DNA of 33,108 nucleotides from an uncultured Planctomycetaceae bacterium (GCA_903927685.1 CAIYOB010000198.1:1-33108); one strand, 5' to 3'; positions 7,482 through 17,032 are shown, counted from the first letter of the stretch. Numbers and translations are program-made. The notes: a model not told the origin generated them from the letters alone.

Positions 7482-7748
7482 CCCAGCACCCCACAGGATT
7501 TTCCGACTTGGCGGCGCGGGCGGGGGCCATCGTAGCCCGAAGCGCAAGCGAGAGGGATGCCGATCCCATTCGCCCGGTCCCATCCGTCTGCTATTCCTCG
7601 CCCGCAACTCCCGCACGGTTCGAGCCGGACGGAACGCGCCCTGCGACGGACGCGAAAAATCGCTCCGGGGCGACTGGTACGCCCCGCTCCAAGCTGGTCA
7701 AATGGGGGCCTGTCCGTTTCCCATCTCACTCGCTGGAGCCGTATTCCC
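7482..7748. other. Non-coding leader region with a second repeat-like motif
   Basis: No convincing gene is seen between the inverted-repeat element and the thioredoxin gene. At 7531-7556 there is CGTAGCCCGAAGCGCAAGCG, followed by AGAGGG, a wording I recall as a dispersed motif in planctomycete genomes (memory only). The remainder probably holds the promoter of the downstream gene, but I see no clear -35/-10 pair. Confidence 0.4.
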
Positions 7749-8882
7749 ATGAAACGAATGACGTCGCTTTTTCTCGCCGCGGCCCTCTTATCGTCCCAGG
7801 CGTTCGCCGCTGAGCCGCCGAAAACGGAACCGCCTGCGGCCGAAGCCCCGCCCGCCAAGTCGGTCGAGGAGCAACTCAAAGAGAACCCCGACAACGTCGC
7901 TGCGCTCAACCAGTACATGATGACCAATATCCGCCAGCTGCTGTCGCTGCTGGGCGACAAGCCGGATGAGGCGCAGAAGATCGTCGATTCGATGAAGCAG
8001 TTTCTGAATTCCCTGAACCCAACTCAGAACGCGGCCCAAGCGATGCTCGGCCAGGCGAAGAACGCGGTCAACGTTTACGAACAGCGGATCCTGTTGGCGA
8101 AGACGACGCGGGCCGAGTTGGAATCCAAGCTGACGGCGAATCCGAACGATGTCCAGGGCCTGTCGATGTACAGCCAGAAGGTCGCGATGGAACTCGGTCC
8201 GCTGGCCTCATCCGAGACCGCAGCAGCCGAGCAGGGGCTGGCGGCGGCCAAGGCGTTCCTGGACGGTCTGCGCGCCAAGATCACCGACGAAGCCGCTCAG
8301 AAGGCATTGGAGGGCGTGGAGGCGACGTTGACCCGGGTGCAGACGTCGATCGACCGCGCCAAGCGTTTGGCGGCGCTGGTGGGCATGGACGCGACACCGT
8401 TGGAAGTCGAATCCTGGGTCAACGGCACGCCGCTGACCGCCGACGAACTGAAAGGCAAAGTCGTGCTGCTCGACTTCTGGGCCGTCTGGTGCGGGCCCTG
8501 CATCATGACTTTTCCGCACCTGCGCGAGTGGCAGGAGAAGTACGCGGACAAGGGCTTGGTGATTGTCGGGCTGACCAACTATTACAACTTTACGTGGGAC
8601 GACGCGGCGGGCCGCGCGACGCGGGCGATGGGCACGGAGAAGGTCCCGCCCGAAAAGGAACGCGAGATGTTGGTCAAGTTTGCCGAAAGCAACCAACTGC
8701 ATCACCGCTTGGCCATCCAAAAGGACAAGGCGTTGGCCGAGTACTACGCGGTCAGCGGCATTCCGCACGTCGTCGTGATCGACCGCCAAGGCAAGGTCCG
8801 CCTGATCCGCGTGGGCAGCGGCGACAAGAACGCCAAGGACATCAGCGATATGCTCGAAAAGCTGATCGCCGAGGGGGCGTGA
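7749..8882 (+). CDS. Exported TlpA-like thioredoxin-family protein with helical N-terminal region
   Basis: The start is the ATG at 7749 (MKRMTSLFLAAALL), with GGAG 10 nt upstream; upstream in-frame codons look non-coding. The 377-aa product has a Sec signal peptide (cleavage after AFA, about residue 20), a Pro/Ala linker, and about 190 residues of predicted helices (35-225). The C-terminal thioredoxin domain (about 230-377) contains KVVLLDFWAVWCGPC with the redox pair C248 and C251, then VIVGLTNYYNF, the cis-Pro loop SGIPHVVVIDRQG and a final helix. This matches TlpA/ResA-like extracytoplasmic disulphide reductases. An insertion after the second strand (residues about 285-325) is longer than in short TlpA proteins. 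Partners are unknown. Confidence 0.93.
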   Translation: MKRMTSLFLAAALLSSQAFAAEPPKTEPPAAEAPPAKSVEEQLKENPDNVAALNQYMMTNIRQLLSLLGDKPDEAQKIVDSMKQFLNSLNPTQNAAQAMLGQAKNAVNVYEQRILLAKTTRAELESKLTANPNDVQGLSMYSQKVAMELGPLASSETAAAEQGLAAAKAFLDGLRAKITDEAAQKALEGVEATLTRVQTSIDRAKRLAALVGMDATPLEVESWVNGTPLTADELKGKVVLLDFWAVWCGPCIMTFPHLREWQEKYADKGLVIVGLTNYYNFTWDDAAGRATRAMGTEKVPPEKEREMLVKFAESNQLHHRLAIQKDKALAEYYAVSGIPHVVVIDRQGKVRLIRVGSGDKNAKDISDMLEKLIAEGA

Positions 8883-8921
8883 GCGGCCGGCAAGGCCCGC
8901 AGCGCACCGTCCCGGCTCGTT

Positions 8922-8985
8922 GTTCGGGTGCCCGGCGTCGAGTGCAGCGAGCCTCCAGAGGCGAAAACTGGGGGCTCGCTACTCC
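8922..8985. repeat. Dispersed palindromic element, copy C
   Basis: The sequence from TTCGGGTGCCCGGCGTCGAG through GCTCGCTACTCC repeats the core of the 7346-7481 element. A 12-bp stem (8947-8958 with 8968-8979, one G-T pair) surrounds AGGCGAAAA. The outer termini seen in copy B are not evident. It lies between the thioredoxin and alpha-galactosidase genes and could also end transcription. Confidence 0.75.
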
Positions 8986-9076
8986 TTGCAGTCACCGTCG
9001 ATCAACAGGTTGCATGCCTGGCAGCTTGTCTCCTCCGGATTGTATACTGTAGCCCTTCACCCCCGGGAGCTTCGAC

Positions 9077-11731
9077 ATGGTTCGCCCCCGCACGCGTCTC
9101 GCCCGCCCGGCTGTTTTCGTCGGCCTGCTGGCCGCCGGCGTTCTGTTGGGATTCGCCGTCCCGGCCCAGGCGGTCGCGCCCACGGCCGACGAGCTGGCCG
9201 GTGCACAGCGGTTCGTCGCCCAGCAGTTGGCCAGTGCCGAGGCGGCCCAGTTGCCGTTCTCGTTCGTGTACGGAGGCCGGCCGGCCGCCGAGTTGCTGCC
9301 GGCCTGGACGCGTCAGGAGCAGCACGAGGTCCTGGACGCCGCCCGCGCGCGGCGGACGGTGGTGTACACGGACCCGCAGACCGGACTCGAAGTTCGCTGC
9401 GTGGCCGTCCAGTACCAGGACTTTCCCACCGTCGAGTGGACGCTGTATTTCCGCAATCCGACCGCAGCCGCCACGCCGATCCTGGAAGACGTCCAGGCGT
9501 TGGACGTCCGCTGGCAACGCGAGGGCGACCAAGAGTACCTGCTGCATCACGCCGCCGGCTCGCAGGCCAACCGCTCCGACTACGGGCCTCGCGAAACGCC
9601 GCTGCCGCCCAATGCCGTGGCACGTTTCGCGGGCGCCGGCGGCCGGCCGACCAACGTCGACTGGTCGTATTTCAACCTGCAGTCCGGCGACCGGGGGGCG
9701 ATCGTCGTCGTCGGCTGGCCGGGCCAGTGGGCGGCCGAGTTCGCGCGCGATGCCGGCCGCGGCCTGCGGATCCGCGCCGGGCAGGAAGGCCTGCGGACCA
9801 AGTTACTGCCCGGCGAAGAGCTCCGTTCACCGCTGCTGGTCCTGCAGTTCTGGCAAGGCGACCGGCTCCGCGCCCAGAACCTGTGGCGGCGCTGGATGAT
9901 GGCCCACAGCATGCCCAAGCCCGGCGGACAACTGCCGCCGCCGCAGTTCGTGGCTTCCAGTTCGCGGGCCTACGAAGAGATGATCAAGGCCAACGAGCAG
10001 AACCAGATCATGCACATCGACCGGTACCTGGAAGAAGGCTTGAAGCTGGATTACTGGTGGATGGACGCCGGCTGGTACATCCAGCAGCAGGGCTGGCCGC
10101 AGGTCGGCACGTGGCAAGTCGATCCGCAACGGTTCCCGCGCGGGTTTCGGCCGATCAGCGAGCATGCGCATGCGCGGGGCGTCAAGATCCTGGTCTGGTT
10201 CGAGCCCGAACGCGTGATGCCGGGCACCTGGCTGTACGACCAGCACCCGGAGTGGCTGCTGACCGCCGCGCCGGGCCAACAGAATCCGCTGGCCGGGATG
10301 CGTTCGTGGTCGTCCAGCGACTTGGGCGGCACGGATCCGTGCGTGTCCCACAACCCCACCGACCAGGTGCGGACCATGGCGAACATCCGCTGGGATCCGG
10401 GCCGTCTGTCGTTCCACCCCGGCGGCCAGGGCGAGTACTGTGTCGTGCGCTGGACGGCGCCCGAGGCGGGCGAGTACTCGGTGCAGGCGAAGTTCCTGGC
10501 GATCGACCAGAGCACCACAACCGCGGTGTACGTGCTGCACGGCGGCCGGCCGCTGTTCGAAGGCCGGATCAATCTGCAGGGGCAGGGCCAGCAAGCGGCG
10601 TACGACGCCCAGGTCGCGGCGGCACCAGGCGATACGTTGGACTTCGTCGTCGGCTGGGGCAACGGCACGCACGTGTGCGATTCCACCGGCCTGGAAGTCC
10701 GGCTGGTGAATGCGGCCGGCAAGTCCTTCGACGCCGCCGGACAGTTTCACGCCGAAGCGGACGCCACCAGTGTCTGGAGCTACGGCTGGCTGTCCGCCGG
10801 ACCGGCGCCGGATGCCCAGACCTGGCGCGTGTTCGATCGTCCGGGCAAGCCCGGCGAAGGCGGCGTGCGGTTGCTGAACCTGGGCCACCCGGCGGCCCGC
10901 CAGTGGCTGACGGACCACGTCGATCGCCTGCTGACCGAACAGGGCATCGACCTGTACCGCCAGGACTTCAACATGGACCCGCTGGCGTTCTGGCGGGCGG
11001 CTGACGAGCCGGATCGGCAGGGGATCACCGAGAACAAGCACGTCTGCGGCTACCTGGCGTATTGGGATGAACTGCGGCGGCGGCATCCGCACATGCTGAT
11101 TGATTCGTGCGCCAGCGGCGGCCGCCGCAACGACCTGGAGACCATGCGCCGCGCCGTGCCGCTGTGGCGGAGCGATTACGCGTACGAGCCGATCGGGCAC
11201 CAGTGCATGACGTACGGGATCTCGCTGTGGCTGCCGTACCACGGCACGGGGACGGTGGCCAGTTCGGCAGCGCCCTATTACGGCGGCGGGTTCACGACGG
11301 TCGAGCCCTATGCGTTCTGGAGCAACGCGGCTCCCAGCCTGGGTTGCGGCGTCGACATCCGCGTGCGCGAGATCGACTATCCGGCCTTGCGGCGACTGTA
11401 CCAGCAGTGGCGGCAGCTGAGCGAATTGTACTACGGCGACTTCTATCCTTTGACGCCGTACACGCAGGACAACCACGACTGGATCGCCTGGCAGTTCAAT
11501 GTGCCGGAGCGCGGCACGGGAGCTGTCCAGGTGTTTCGCCGGGCGGAGAGTCCGGCCGGGCAGACGCGGCTGAAGTTGTACGGACTCGATCCGGAGGCGA
11601 CTTACACGCTCAGCGATTTCGCTTCGTCCGCCGTCCGGGAAGCCCCTGGCCGCGAGTGGATGACCGACGGACTGACCGTTTCGCTCAGCGACCAGCCGGC
11701 GGCCGCGGTGCTGGTTTATCGGCGGAAGTAG
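9077..11731 (+). CDS. Exported GH36-like alpha-galactosidase with an inserted beta-sandwich module
   Basis: The ATG at 9077 has GGGAG about 7 nt upstream. The 884-aa product has a Sec signal (residues 1-33, ending AQA), an N-terminal beta domain (about 35-290), then a melibiase-type TIM barrel: YWWMDAGWY (from 326), GTWQVDPQRFPRGFRPI, GVKILVWFEPERV, DLYRQDFNMDP with nucleophile D630, CASGGRRND and LWRSDYAYEP with acid/base D700. A C-terminal beta domain follows. Between about residues 420 and 595 the barrel is interrupted by an insert whose core (445-545, with EAGEYSVQAKFLAI, TAVYVLHGG and PGDTLDFVVGWG) looks like a beta-sandwich carbohydrate-binding module. Barrel reading resumes at VRLLNLGHPAARQWL. 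The family hydrolyses alpha-galactosides or related alpha-linked sugars. It begins a run of exported catabolic genes. Confidence 0.92.
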   Translation: MVRPRTRLARPAVFVGLLAAGVLLGFAVPAQAVAPTADELAGAQRFVAQQLASAEAAQLPFSFVYGGRPAAELLPAWTRQEQHEVLDAARARRTVVYTDPQTGLEVRCVAVQYQDFPTVEWTLYFRNPTAAATPILEDVQALDVRWQREGDQEYLLHHAAGSQANRSDYGPRETPLPPNAVARFAGAGGRPTNVDWSYFNLQSGDRGAIVVVGWPGQWAAEFARDAGRGLRIRAGQEGLRTKLLPGEELRSPLLVLQFWQGDRLRAQNLWRRWMMAHSMPKPGGQLPPPQFVASSSRAYEEMIKANEQNQIMHIDRYLEEGLKLDYWWMDAGWYIQQQGWPQVGTWQVDPQRFPRGFRPISEHAHARGVKILVWFEPERVMPGTWLYDQHPEWLLTAAPGQQNPLAGMRSWSSSDLGGTDPCVSHNPTDQVRTMANIRWDPGRLSFHPGGQGEYCVVRWTAPEAGEYSVQAKFLAIDQSTTTAVYVLHGGRPLFEGRINLQGQGQQAAYDAQVAAAPGDTLDFVVGWGNGTHVCDSTGLEVRLVNAAGKSFDAAGQFHAEADATSVWSYGWLSAGPAPDAQTWRVFDRPGKPGEGGVRLLNLGHPAARQWLTDHVDRLLTEQGIDLYRQDFNMDPLAFWRAADEPDRQGITENKHVCGYLAYWDELRRRHPHMLIDSCASGGRRNDLETMRRAVPLWRSDYAYEPIGHQCMTYGISLWLPYHGTGTVASSAAPYYGGGFTTVEPYAFWSNAAPSLGCGVDIRVREIDYPALRRLYQQWRQLSELYYGDFYPLTPYTQDNHDWIAWQFNVPERGTGAVQVFRRAESPAGQTRLKLYGLDPEATYTLSDFASSAVREAPGREWMTDGLTVSLSDQPAAAVLVYRRK

Positions 11732-11832
11732 CCCCGTGCCGTCGCCGCGAGTTAGCCGCCCGGCCGCGAACAGGGCCGGGAGCGTTGGGCGGAATCACCA
11801 AGAACTGCTGGCGAACAGTGCAGCGTAAGGCC

Positions 11833-13302
11833 ATGAATCCCCTTGATGTGAACATCCAGCGACGCCAGTTCCTCACGACCGTGGCAGGTAGCGGGGCCGC
11901 AGCCCTGGCCGGCGGGACGTACCTGAACGCTGCGGCGGCAGCCAGCACAACGCTGGCCGGCACGGTCCGGGGACGCGTGACCGGCGACGGCAGGCCGCTG
12001 GCCGGAGTGCTGGTCTCCGACGGCTGCCGCGTGGTAGCCACCGATACGCAGGGACAGTACTCGCTGCCGGTCGGCGGCGACAGCGGACGGTTTGTCTTCG
12101 TCACCACGCCGCGCGGCTACTGGACGGAACGCTTCTTTCAGCCCCTGGGCCAGCCGACCCAGCCGCAGAACGTCGACTTCGATCTCCAGGCGCGCGACCA
12201 GCCCGATCGGTTCGACTTTGTCTTTCTGGCCGACGTCCACCTCGAGCGGTCGGGGCCGAGCCTGGCCAAGTTCCAGGCCAGTCTGGACGAAATCAACCGG
12301 CTCGACCCGCAACCGGCGTTCATCCTGAGCCAAGGCGACATCTGTCTGCAAGGCGGTGCCGGACCGCAGTACGTCGAAGGCCTGAAGACGGCCCGCATCC
12401 CGGTCCGGCACGGCCCAGGCAACCACGAGATGCTGCTCAAGCACGACAATCCGCGCGATGACTTTGAGCAGCTGTTCGGGCCCACGTACTACTCGTTCGA
12501 CTGGGGGCCGGCTCACATCGTGGTCCTGGACGGCAACAAGCCGCTGCCGGGCCAGGCTGGCTGGCAGGCGGTGCACGGGGCGGTCGAGGGCCGCGAGTTA
12601 GCCTGGCTCCGGGCCGATCTGGCAGCCCAGCCGCAGGGCAAGCCGATCATCCTGGGCGTTCACATTCCCATCGTCTCGACCTATCCGGAACGTCGGCAGC
12701 ACAGCCCCGACAACGCCCCGTACTGGGAAATGACGAACCACCGGATACTGACCGACCTGTTGGCCCGGTCCGGCGTGCGGCTCGTGCTGCAGGGACACAT
12801 GCACGAGAACGAGCGGATCACGGTGGGAGGTGTCGAATACGTCGAGTCGATTTCGCTGTCCGGCAGTTGGTGGAAAGCCGGGACGGGGTTGGAACGAGGC
12901 GTCGACGGCTCGCCCCGCGGTTACCGGATCGTCCGCGTGGACGGGGCGAGCGTCACGCATCGCTACCATTCGAGTTGCGAGTCGTGCGTGGATCGGCAGG
13001 GCGAGTGGTATCCAATCGAGACGACGGCGGACGAGGCCGCGACCAGGCGTTTCGTCTTCAACTGTTACGACGCCCCCAACAACTCAACGGCCGCAGGCCG
13101 CGTCGACGATGGCCCCTGGCAGCCGATGCCGGCGTATCCGCTGAACAGCAAGCCGACGCCTGACTTGGCCATGCCCCACCACTATCAACTGACGATCGAC
13201 AAGGCGAAGCTGGCGCCCGGCGAGCACACGCTCGCGGCCCGCGTGACATGGCCTGACGGCACGGTCGTGCAGGAGAGCAAGCGGTTCGTGATCGGGCCAT
13301 AG
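11833..13302 (+). CDS. Tat-exported calcineurin-like metallophosphoesterase
   Basis: The chosen ATG at 11833 gives a twin-arginine signal right at the start (RRQFLTTVAGSGAAALAGG, residues 10-28); the open frame upstream overlaps the alpha-galactosidase and is a shadow. The 489-aa product has an N-terminal beta domain (about 38-120; GTVRGRVTGDGRPLAGVLVS, TDTQGQYSLPV) like the MetallophosN module. The catalytic metallophosphatase core carries all five motifs: D134-x-H136, G-D169, G-N197-H198-E, H277 and G-H322-x-H324. A C-terminal beta module (about 390-489) follows, like MetallophosC. The family hydrolyses phosphomonoesters or diesters with a two-metal centre. Here it would act outside the cytoplasm; its position among glycosidases suggests phosphate release from organic or sugar phosphates. 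Confidence 0.93.
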   Translation: MNPLDVNIQRRQFLTTVAGSGAAALAGGTYLNAAAAASTTLAGTVRGRVTGDGRPLAGVLVSDGCRVVATDTQGQYSLPVGGDSGRFVFVTTPRGYWTERFFQPLGQPTQPQNVDFDLQARDQPDRFDFVFLADVHLERSGPSLAKFQASLDEINRLDPQPAFILSQGDICLQGGAGPQYVEGLKTARIPVRHGPGNHEMLLKHDNPRDDFEQLFGPTYYSFDWGPAHIVVLDGNKPLPGQAGWQAVHGAVEGRELAWLRADLAAQPQGKPIILGVHIPIVSTYPERRQHSPDNAPYWEMTNHRILTDLLARSGVRLVLQGHMHENERITVGGVEYVESISLSGSWWKAGTGLERGVDGSPRGYRIVRVDGASVTHRYHSSCESCVDRQGEWYPIETTADEAATRRFVFNCYDAPNNSTAAGRVDDGPWQPMPAYPLNSKPTPDLAMPHHYQLTIDKAKLAPGEHTLAARVTWPDGTVVQESKRFVIGP

Positions 13303-13398
13303 CGTGCCCGCGGCACGAGCCGCCCCGGTCAAGGTCCGGTTGCCGGGGAGATTGCGGGCGTCCTTCCGTTTCTCACTACCGTCACGAGGGTATCGCGG

Positions 13399-14493
13399 AT
13401 GCGAAGGCAGATCTCTTACCGGCCGGTACGCTGGCGCGAGCTGGTCTCGCTGGGGCTCCTGCTTGTCGCAGGCCCTTGGGAACCATCCCACGGAACGGCC
13501 GCGGACAGGCCGGCGCTGGCGCGCAAGTCGCTGCCGCAGGATCGTTCCTTCGAGGCGTTGTTTGGACCGAACCGGCGCTATCGCTACTTTGACAACGCGG
13601 CGGCGTTTCCGTTCCGGCCCGGCGCGAGGCAATTCGACCTCGCCAATGCCTGGTGGCTCGCGGAAGCCTCGCTGCTGACCTACGTCGACGACACGTCGTT
13701 TGTGGCGGAGCAGTTGCAGCGGGCGGGATTGAACCAGGTCCAGATCTTCCGCAGTCCGCCGGCCAGTTCCCACGACACCCAGGGCCTGATTGCCTGCCAT
13801 GACCGGTTCGTCATCGTTGCGATGCGGGGCACGGAGCCCGGCCAGCTGCGCGACTTCTTGACCGATCTGAATCTGCTGCCGGCGGCGGCCGAGGGCGGCG
13901 GCCGCGTTCACGCGGGATTCCAGTCCGCGCTGCACGACGTGTGGCCGCGAATGAAAACGCAGTTGGATCGACTGGCCGGCGAAGGACGCACGATCTGGTT
14001 CACCGGGCACAGCCTTGGCGGAGCGTTGGCGGTGCTGGCGGCGGATCGGTTTGGCAAGGCCGCCGGAGTCTATACCTTCGGTGCGCCGCGGGTCGGCGAC
14101 GCCGAATTCCGGGCCCGTTATCGTCAGCCCACCTACCGGGTCGTGAACCATTCCGACCTGGTGACCGAGTTGCCTCCTCCGGGCTTCTATTGCCATGTCG
14201 GGGAACTCAAGTATTTCGGCAGCGATCATCGGCTCTCCGACGGCATCGAGCCGCGTGACCTGATTCAGGATCGTGCGCAAGGACAACTGAACGCCGTCTT
14301 CAAACGTCTGAATGATTGGACGGCCGGGAGATTTGACGCCGCGGTCCCGCAGGCCCTGGAGGACCATGCCCCGGTGTGTTATGCGACGCACTGCTGGAAT
14401 CAGTTGCTCGATTTGAGGGGCCTCGGCAAGGGCGCTGTCTCCAACGAACCGGATGGGCTACAATCCAAGGATTGCTGCCGGCTCGCCTGGTGA
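13399..14493 (+). CDS. Class 3 (fungal-type) lipase family protein
   Basis: The ATG at 13399 has GAGGG 8 nt upstream. The 364-aa product starts with a possible signal or signal anchor (residues 12-34, WRELVSLGLLLVAGPW). The alpha/beta-hydrolase core shows the lipase class 3 pattern: a helix with ANAWWLAEASLLTYVDD, FVIVAMRGTEP (oxyanion region), FTGHSLGGALAVLAADRFG with nucleophile S205, VYTFGAPRVGD, VNHSDLVTELPP with D253, and a late His in ALEDHAPVCY (H323). The full triad is therefore plausible. The family cleaves triacylglycerols or phospholipids. The last 30 residues (after HCWNQLLD) look non-conserved. Confidence 0.9.
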   Translation: MRRQISYRPVRWRELVSLGLLLVAGPWEPSHGTAADRPALARKSLPQDRSFEALFGPNRRYRYFDNAAAFPFRPGARQFDLANAWWLAEASLLTYVDDTSFVAEQLQRAGLNQVQIFRSPPASSHDTQGLIACHDRFVIVAMRGTEPGQLRDFLTDLNLLPAAAEGGGRVHAGFQSALHDVWPRMKTQLDRLAGEGRTIWFTGHSLGGALAVLAADRFGKAAGVYTFGAPRVGDAEFRARYRQPTYRVVNHSDLVTELPPPGFYCHVGELKYFGSDHRLSDGIEPRDLIQDRAQGQLNAVFKRLNDWTAGRFDAAVPQALEDHAPVCYATHCWNQLLDLRGLGKGAVSNEPDGLQSKDCCRLAW

Positions 14494-14659
14494 TCGTCCA
14501 GCAGTTTGCCCACCGTCGCGCTGTGGCTGAACCCGGACCTGGTGCTCCCCCTGGATCTGGAAGCCAGCTACGAGCAAACGTGGCGCGACCTGCGAATTGC
14601 CTGAGACCAAGCCAATTCCGCCTTCGACAGACTGCCCAGGTTGAAAGGGAAATCCACTC

Positions 14660-17032
14660 ATGAAGCCCCACTCTTCGGTCTTTTCGGCGTTGGCGAGCCT
14701 GCTGTTGACGGCCGGCATCGCCACGGCCGCGAGCGACGAACGCGCTCTCGCAGTCACTCCGGCGGCCGACACCCAGCCGCCATTCGCCGGGGCACAGTGG
14801 CTGGCGCCGCCGGCGGATGCGGGGCCAGCGCTGCCTTTGTTCCGCAAGGAGTTCGCGGTCGACGCCCGGCCTCGCAAGGCGGTGCTCCGGATCGTCGGCC
14901 TGGGCGACTATGACGTCCGCGTCAACGGGAGCCGACTGGCGGACACGGGCCTCAATCAGCCCTGGTCGCAATACGAGAAGACGATCTATTACCGCGAGTT
15001 TGACATCACATCCCTCGTTCAACCCGGCGTCAATTGTGTCGGCGTGATGCTGTTCAACTCGTTCTGGCACAACCCGAATCCGCCGCCGGGCCGCTATAAC
15101 AAGGACGGCCCGCAGCGCGAGGCGAGCGAACCGCTGCTGGTGTGCGCCGAGCTGATTCGCGAGCAGGACGATGGTTCGCTGCACCGCCTCGGCACCGACG
15201 CCAGCTGGCGGACGATTGAGGGGCCGGTCGTGTTCTCGCACATCTTTGCGGGGGAAGATTTCGACGCCCGCCGCCAACCGTCGGGTTGGGACAAGCCGGG
15301 GTTCGATGCGACGGCGTGGAAACCGGCCCGCCCGGCGCCGGCTCCCACGGCGGCCCTCGTGCCTCAGCACTGGCCCCCGTTTCAGGCTCAGGAGCGATTC
15401 GCGCCGCAGTCCGTCGCCGAGCCGGCGCCGGGCGTCTATCTGTACAGTTTTCCGCAGAACTGCTCGGCCCAGTTGCGCGTCGAACTGGCGGGGGGCAAGC
15501 CCGGCGACCGGATCGGCTTCCGCTGTGGCGAGCACAAGAACGCCGAGGACCGGCTGTTCGGCGGCTATCTGGTCGGCTGCGAGTTGATCGGCGACGGCCA
15601 GCCGTTGGTGCACCAGTGGTTGTCGTTCTATTTGGGCATGCAATTCGTCGAGGTCACGGGCGCTGTGCCGGAGGGCCGCCCCAACCCCCAAGGACTGCCC
15701 GTCGTCCGGTCGCTGGAACTGGTCCATGTCCGCACGGGGTTGCCCGAGGCCGGCACGTTCGAGTGTTCCAGCGAGCTGTTCAACCGCACGCACCGGTTGA
15801 TCGACTGGGCGATGCGGTCCAACACGACCCACGTGCTGTCCGACTGTCCGCACCGCGAGAAGCTCGGCTGGCTCGAGTGCGCCTACCTGCTGGCGCCGAC
15901 CTTTCAGTATCGCTACGACTGCCGCGGCTGGTTCGACAAGATTCTGCGGGACCTCCGCGACGCCCAGGAGCCGAGCGGGCGGGTGCTGACGGTGGCTCCC
16001 AGCTATCCCGCCGGCCGCTTTCCCGGCGCGTTCAACTGGACGGTTGAATGGGGCGCGGCGGCCGTGCTGCTGCCCTGGCAGCAGTACCAGTGGAACGGCG
16101 ACCCGCAGACGCTCCAAGAGAACTTTGCCATGATGTGCCGTTTCACGGACTACATCCAGACCGAGGCACAAGACGGATTGGCGCCCGGCGGCTTGGGCGA
16201 TTGGTACGACTACGGGCATGGCCAGCCGCCCGGCCCGTCGCGGTTCACGCCCACGCAGTTGTCGGCCACAGCCACTTGGGCCCTGTGCGCGCTGATCGTC
16301 TCGCAGGCAGCGGACGTGCTGGGCCGGGTGGATGAAGCGCGCCAGTACCGCGACTTGCAGGCCCGGATCGCGGCAGACTTCCAGCGGCATTTCCGCGATC
16401 CGGCCACGGGCCGGCTCAAGCATCTGGGCAGCTCGCAATGCGCCAACGCCCTGGCCTTGTGCGCCGACGTCGTGCCGCCGGCGGATCGCGCTGCGCTGGT
16501 GGACGAGATCGTCGCCGACCTGGAACAGCGCGGTTGGCAGCAGACGCCGGGCGACGTGGGTCACGTCTACTTCATCCGTGCGCTGGCCCGGGCGGGACGC
16601 TCAGACGCGCTGCATCGGGTGTACACTCGCGAAGGGCTGGGCAGCTACGGCGGGATCCTGCAGAAGGGCTTGACGTCGCTGCCGGAAACTTGGGACGCCA
16701 TGATGGACGGCAGCCAGTCGCTGAACCACTGTATGCTGGGCCACGTGCTGGAGTGGTTCTATGGCTACGTGGCCGGCATCCGGCAACAACCGGGCAGCGT
16801 GGGCTGGAAGCAGGTGCTCATCGGCCCCAATCCCGGCACGCTGACCCAGGCCACCGCGACGCTGAACACCCCGGCCGGACGCATCGTCAGCCGCTGGCGA
16901 ATCCAGGCGGGGGTCTTCCGCTTGGAGGCCGAGATCCCTGCGGGCGTGAGCGCCGAGGCGATCCTGCCTTCGGGCGCGACGCGGCCGCTGCAGTCCGGGA
17001 CACAGGTGATCACCGAGCCCTGGCGGAGTTGA
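14660..17032 (+). CDS. Exported GH78-like alpha-L-rhamnosidase
   Basis: The ATG at 14660 has an AAAGGGA ribosome binding site about 9 nt upstream. The 790-aa product has a Sec signal (ending TATA or TAA near residue 24), an N-terminal beta-sandwich with LRIVGLGDYDVRVNGSRL and WSQYEKTIYYREFDIT (typical of the Bac_rhamnosid_N module), a second beta domain, and an (alpha/alpha)6 barrel. The barrel carries DCPHREKLGW, with D395 and the likely general acid E400, and SLPETWDAM, with the likely base E676. In the canonical motif DCPxRxExxGWxGD the last Asp is replaced here (GWLEC), a variant I associate with a subset of GH78-like proteins. The family removes terminal alpha-L-rhamnose. The permease gene starts 5 bp after its stop, so the two are likely co-transcribed. 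Confidence 0.92.
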   Translation: MKPHSSVFSALASLLLTAGIATAASDERALAVTPAADTQPPFAGAQWLAPPADAGPALPLFRKEFAVDARPRKAVLRIVGLGDYDVRVNGSRLADTGLNQPWSQYEKTIYYREFDITSLVQPGVNCVGVMLFNSFWHNPNPPPGRYNKDGPQREASEPLLVCAELIREQDDGSLHRLGTDASWRTIEGPVVFSHIFAGEDFDARRQPSGWDKPGFDATAWKPARPAPAPTAALVPQHWPPFQAQERFAPQSVAEPAPGVYLYSFPQNCSAQLRVELAGGKPGDRIGFRCGEHKNAEDRLFGGYLVGCELIGDGQPLVHQWLSFYLGMQFVEVTGAVPEGRPNPQGLPVVRSLELVHVRTGLPEAGTFECSSELFNRTHRLIDWAMRSNTTHVLSDCPHREKLGWLECAYLLAPTFQYRYDCRGWFDKILRDLRDAQEPSGRVLTVAPSYPAGRFPGAFNWTVEWGAAAVLLPWQQYQWNGDPQTLQENFAMMCRFTDYIQTEAQDGLAPGGLGDWYDYGHGQPPGPSRFTPTQLSATATWALCALIVSQAADVLGRVDEARQYRDLQARIAADFQRHFRDPATGRLKHLGSSQCANALALCADVVPPADRAALVDEIVADLEQRGWQQTPGDVGHVYFIRALARAGRSDALHRVYTREGLGSYGGILQKGLTSLPETWDAMMDGSQSLNHCMLGHVLEWFYGYVAGIRQQPGSVGWKQVLIGPNPGTLTQATATLNTPAGRIVSRWRIQAGVFRLEAEIPAGVSAEAILPSGATRPLQSGTQVITEPWRS

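Noticed and set aside
8920..11004. 694-codon plus frame overlapping the alpha-galactosidase
   Set aside because: Another frame of the same strand, rich in Arg/Gly/Ala; the 884-aa frame has signal peptide, catalytic residues and ribosome binding site.
13303..13317. Hairpin CGTGCC-CGC-GGCACG after the metallophosphoesterase as terminator
   Set aside because: Six-base stem with no following T-tract; too weak to call.
14494..14604. Open continuation of the lipase frame past its TGA (36 codons)
   Set aside because: No sign of readthrough or conservation; it ends at a second stop, and the sequence does not resemble a lipase tail.
14300..16564. 754-codon minus-strand frame over the rhamnosidase
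   Set aside because: Arg/Gln-rich shadow composition and no recognisable motif; the plus strand has clear GH78 motifs.
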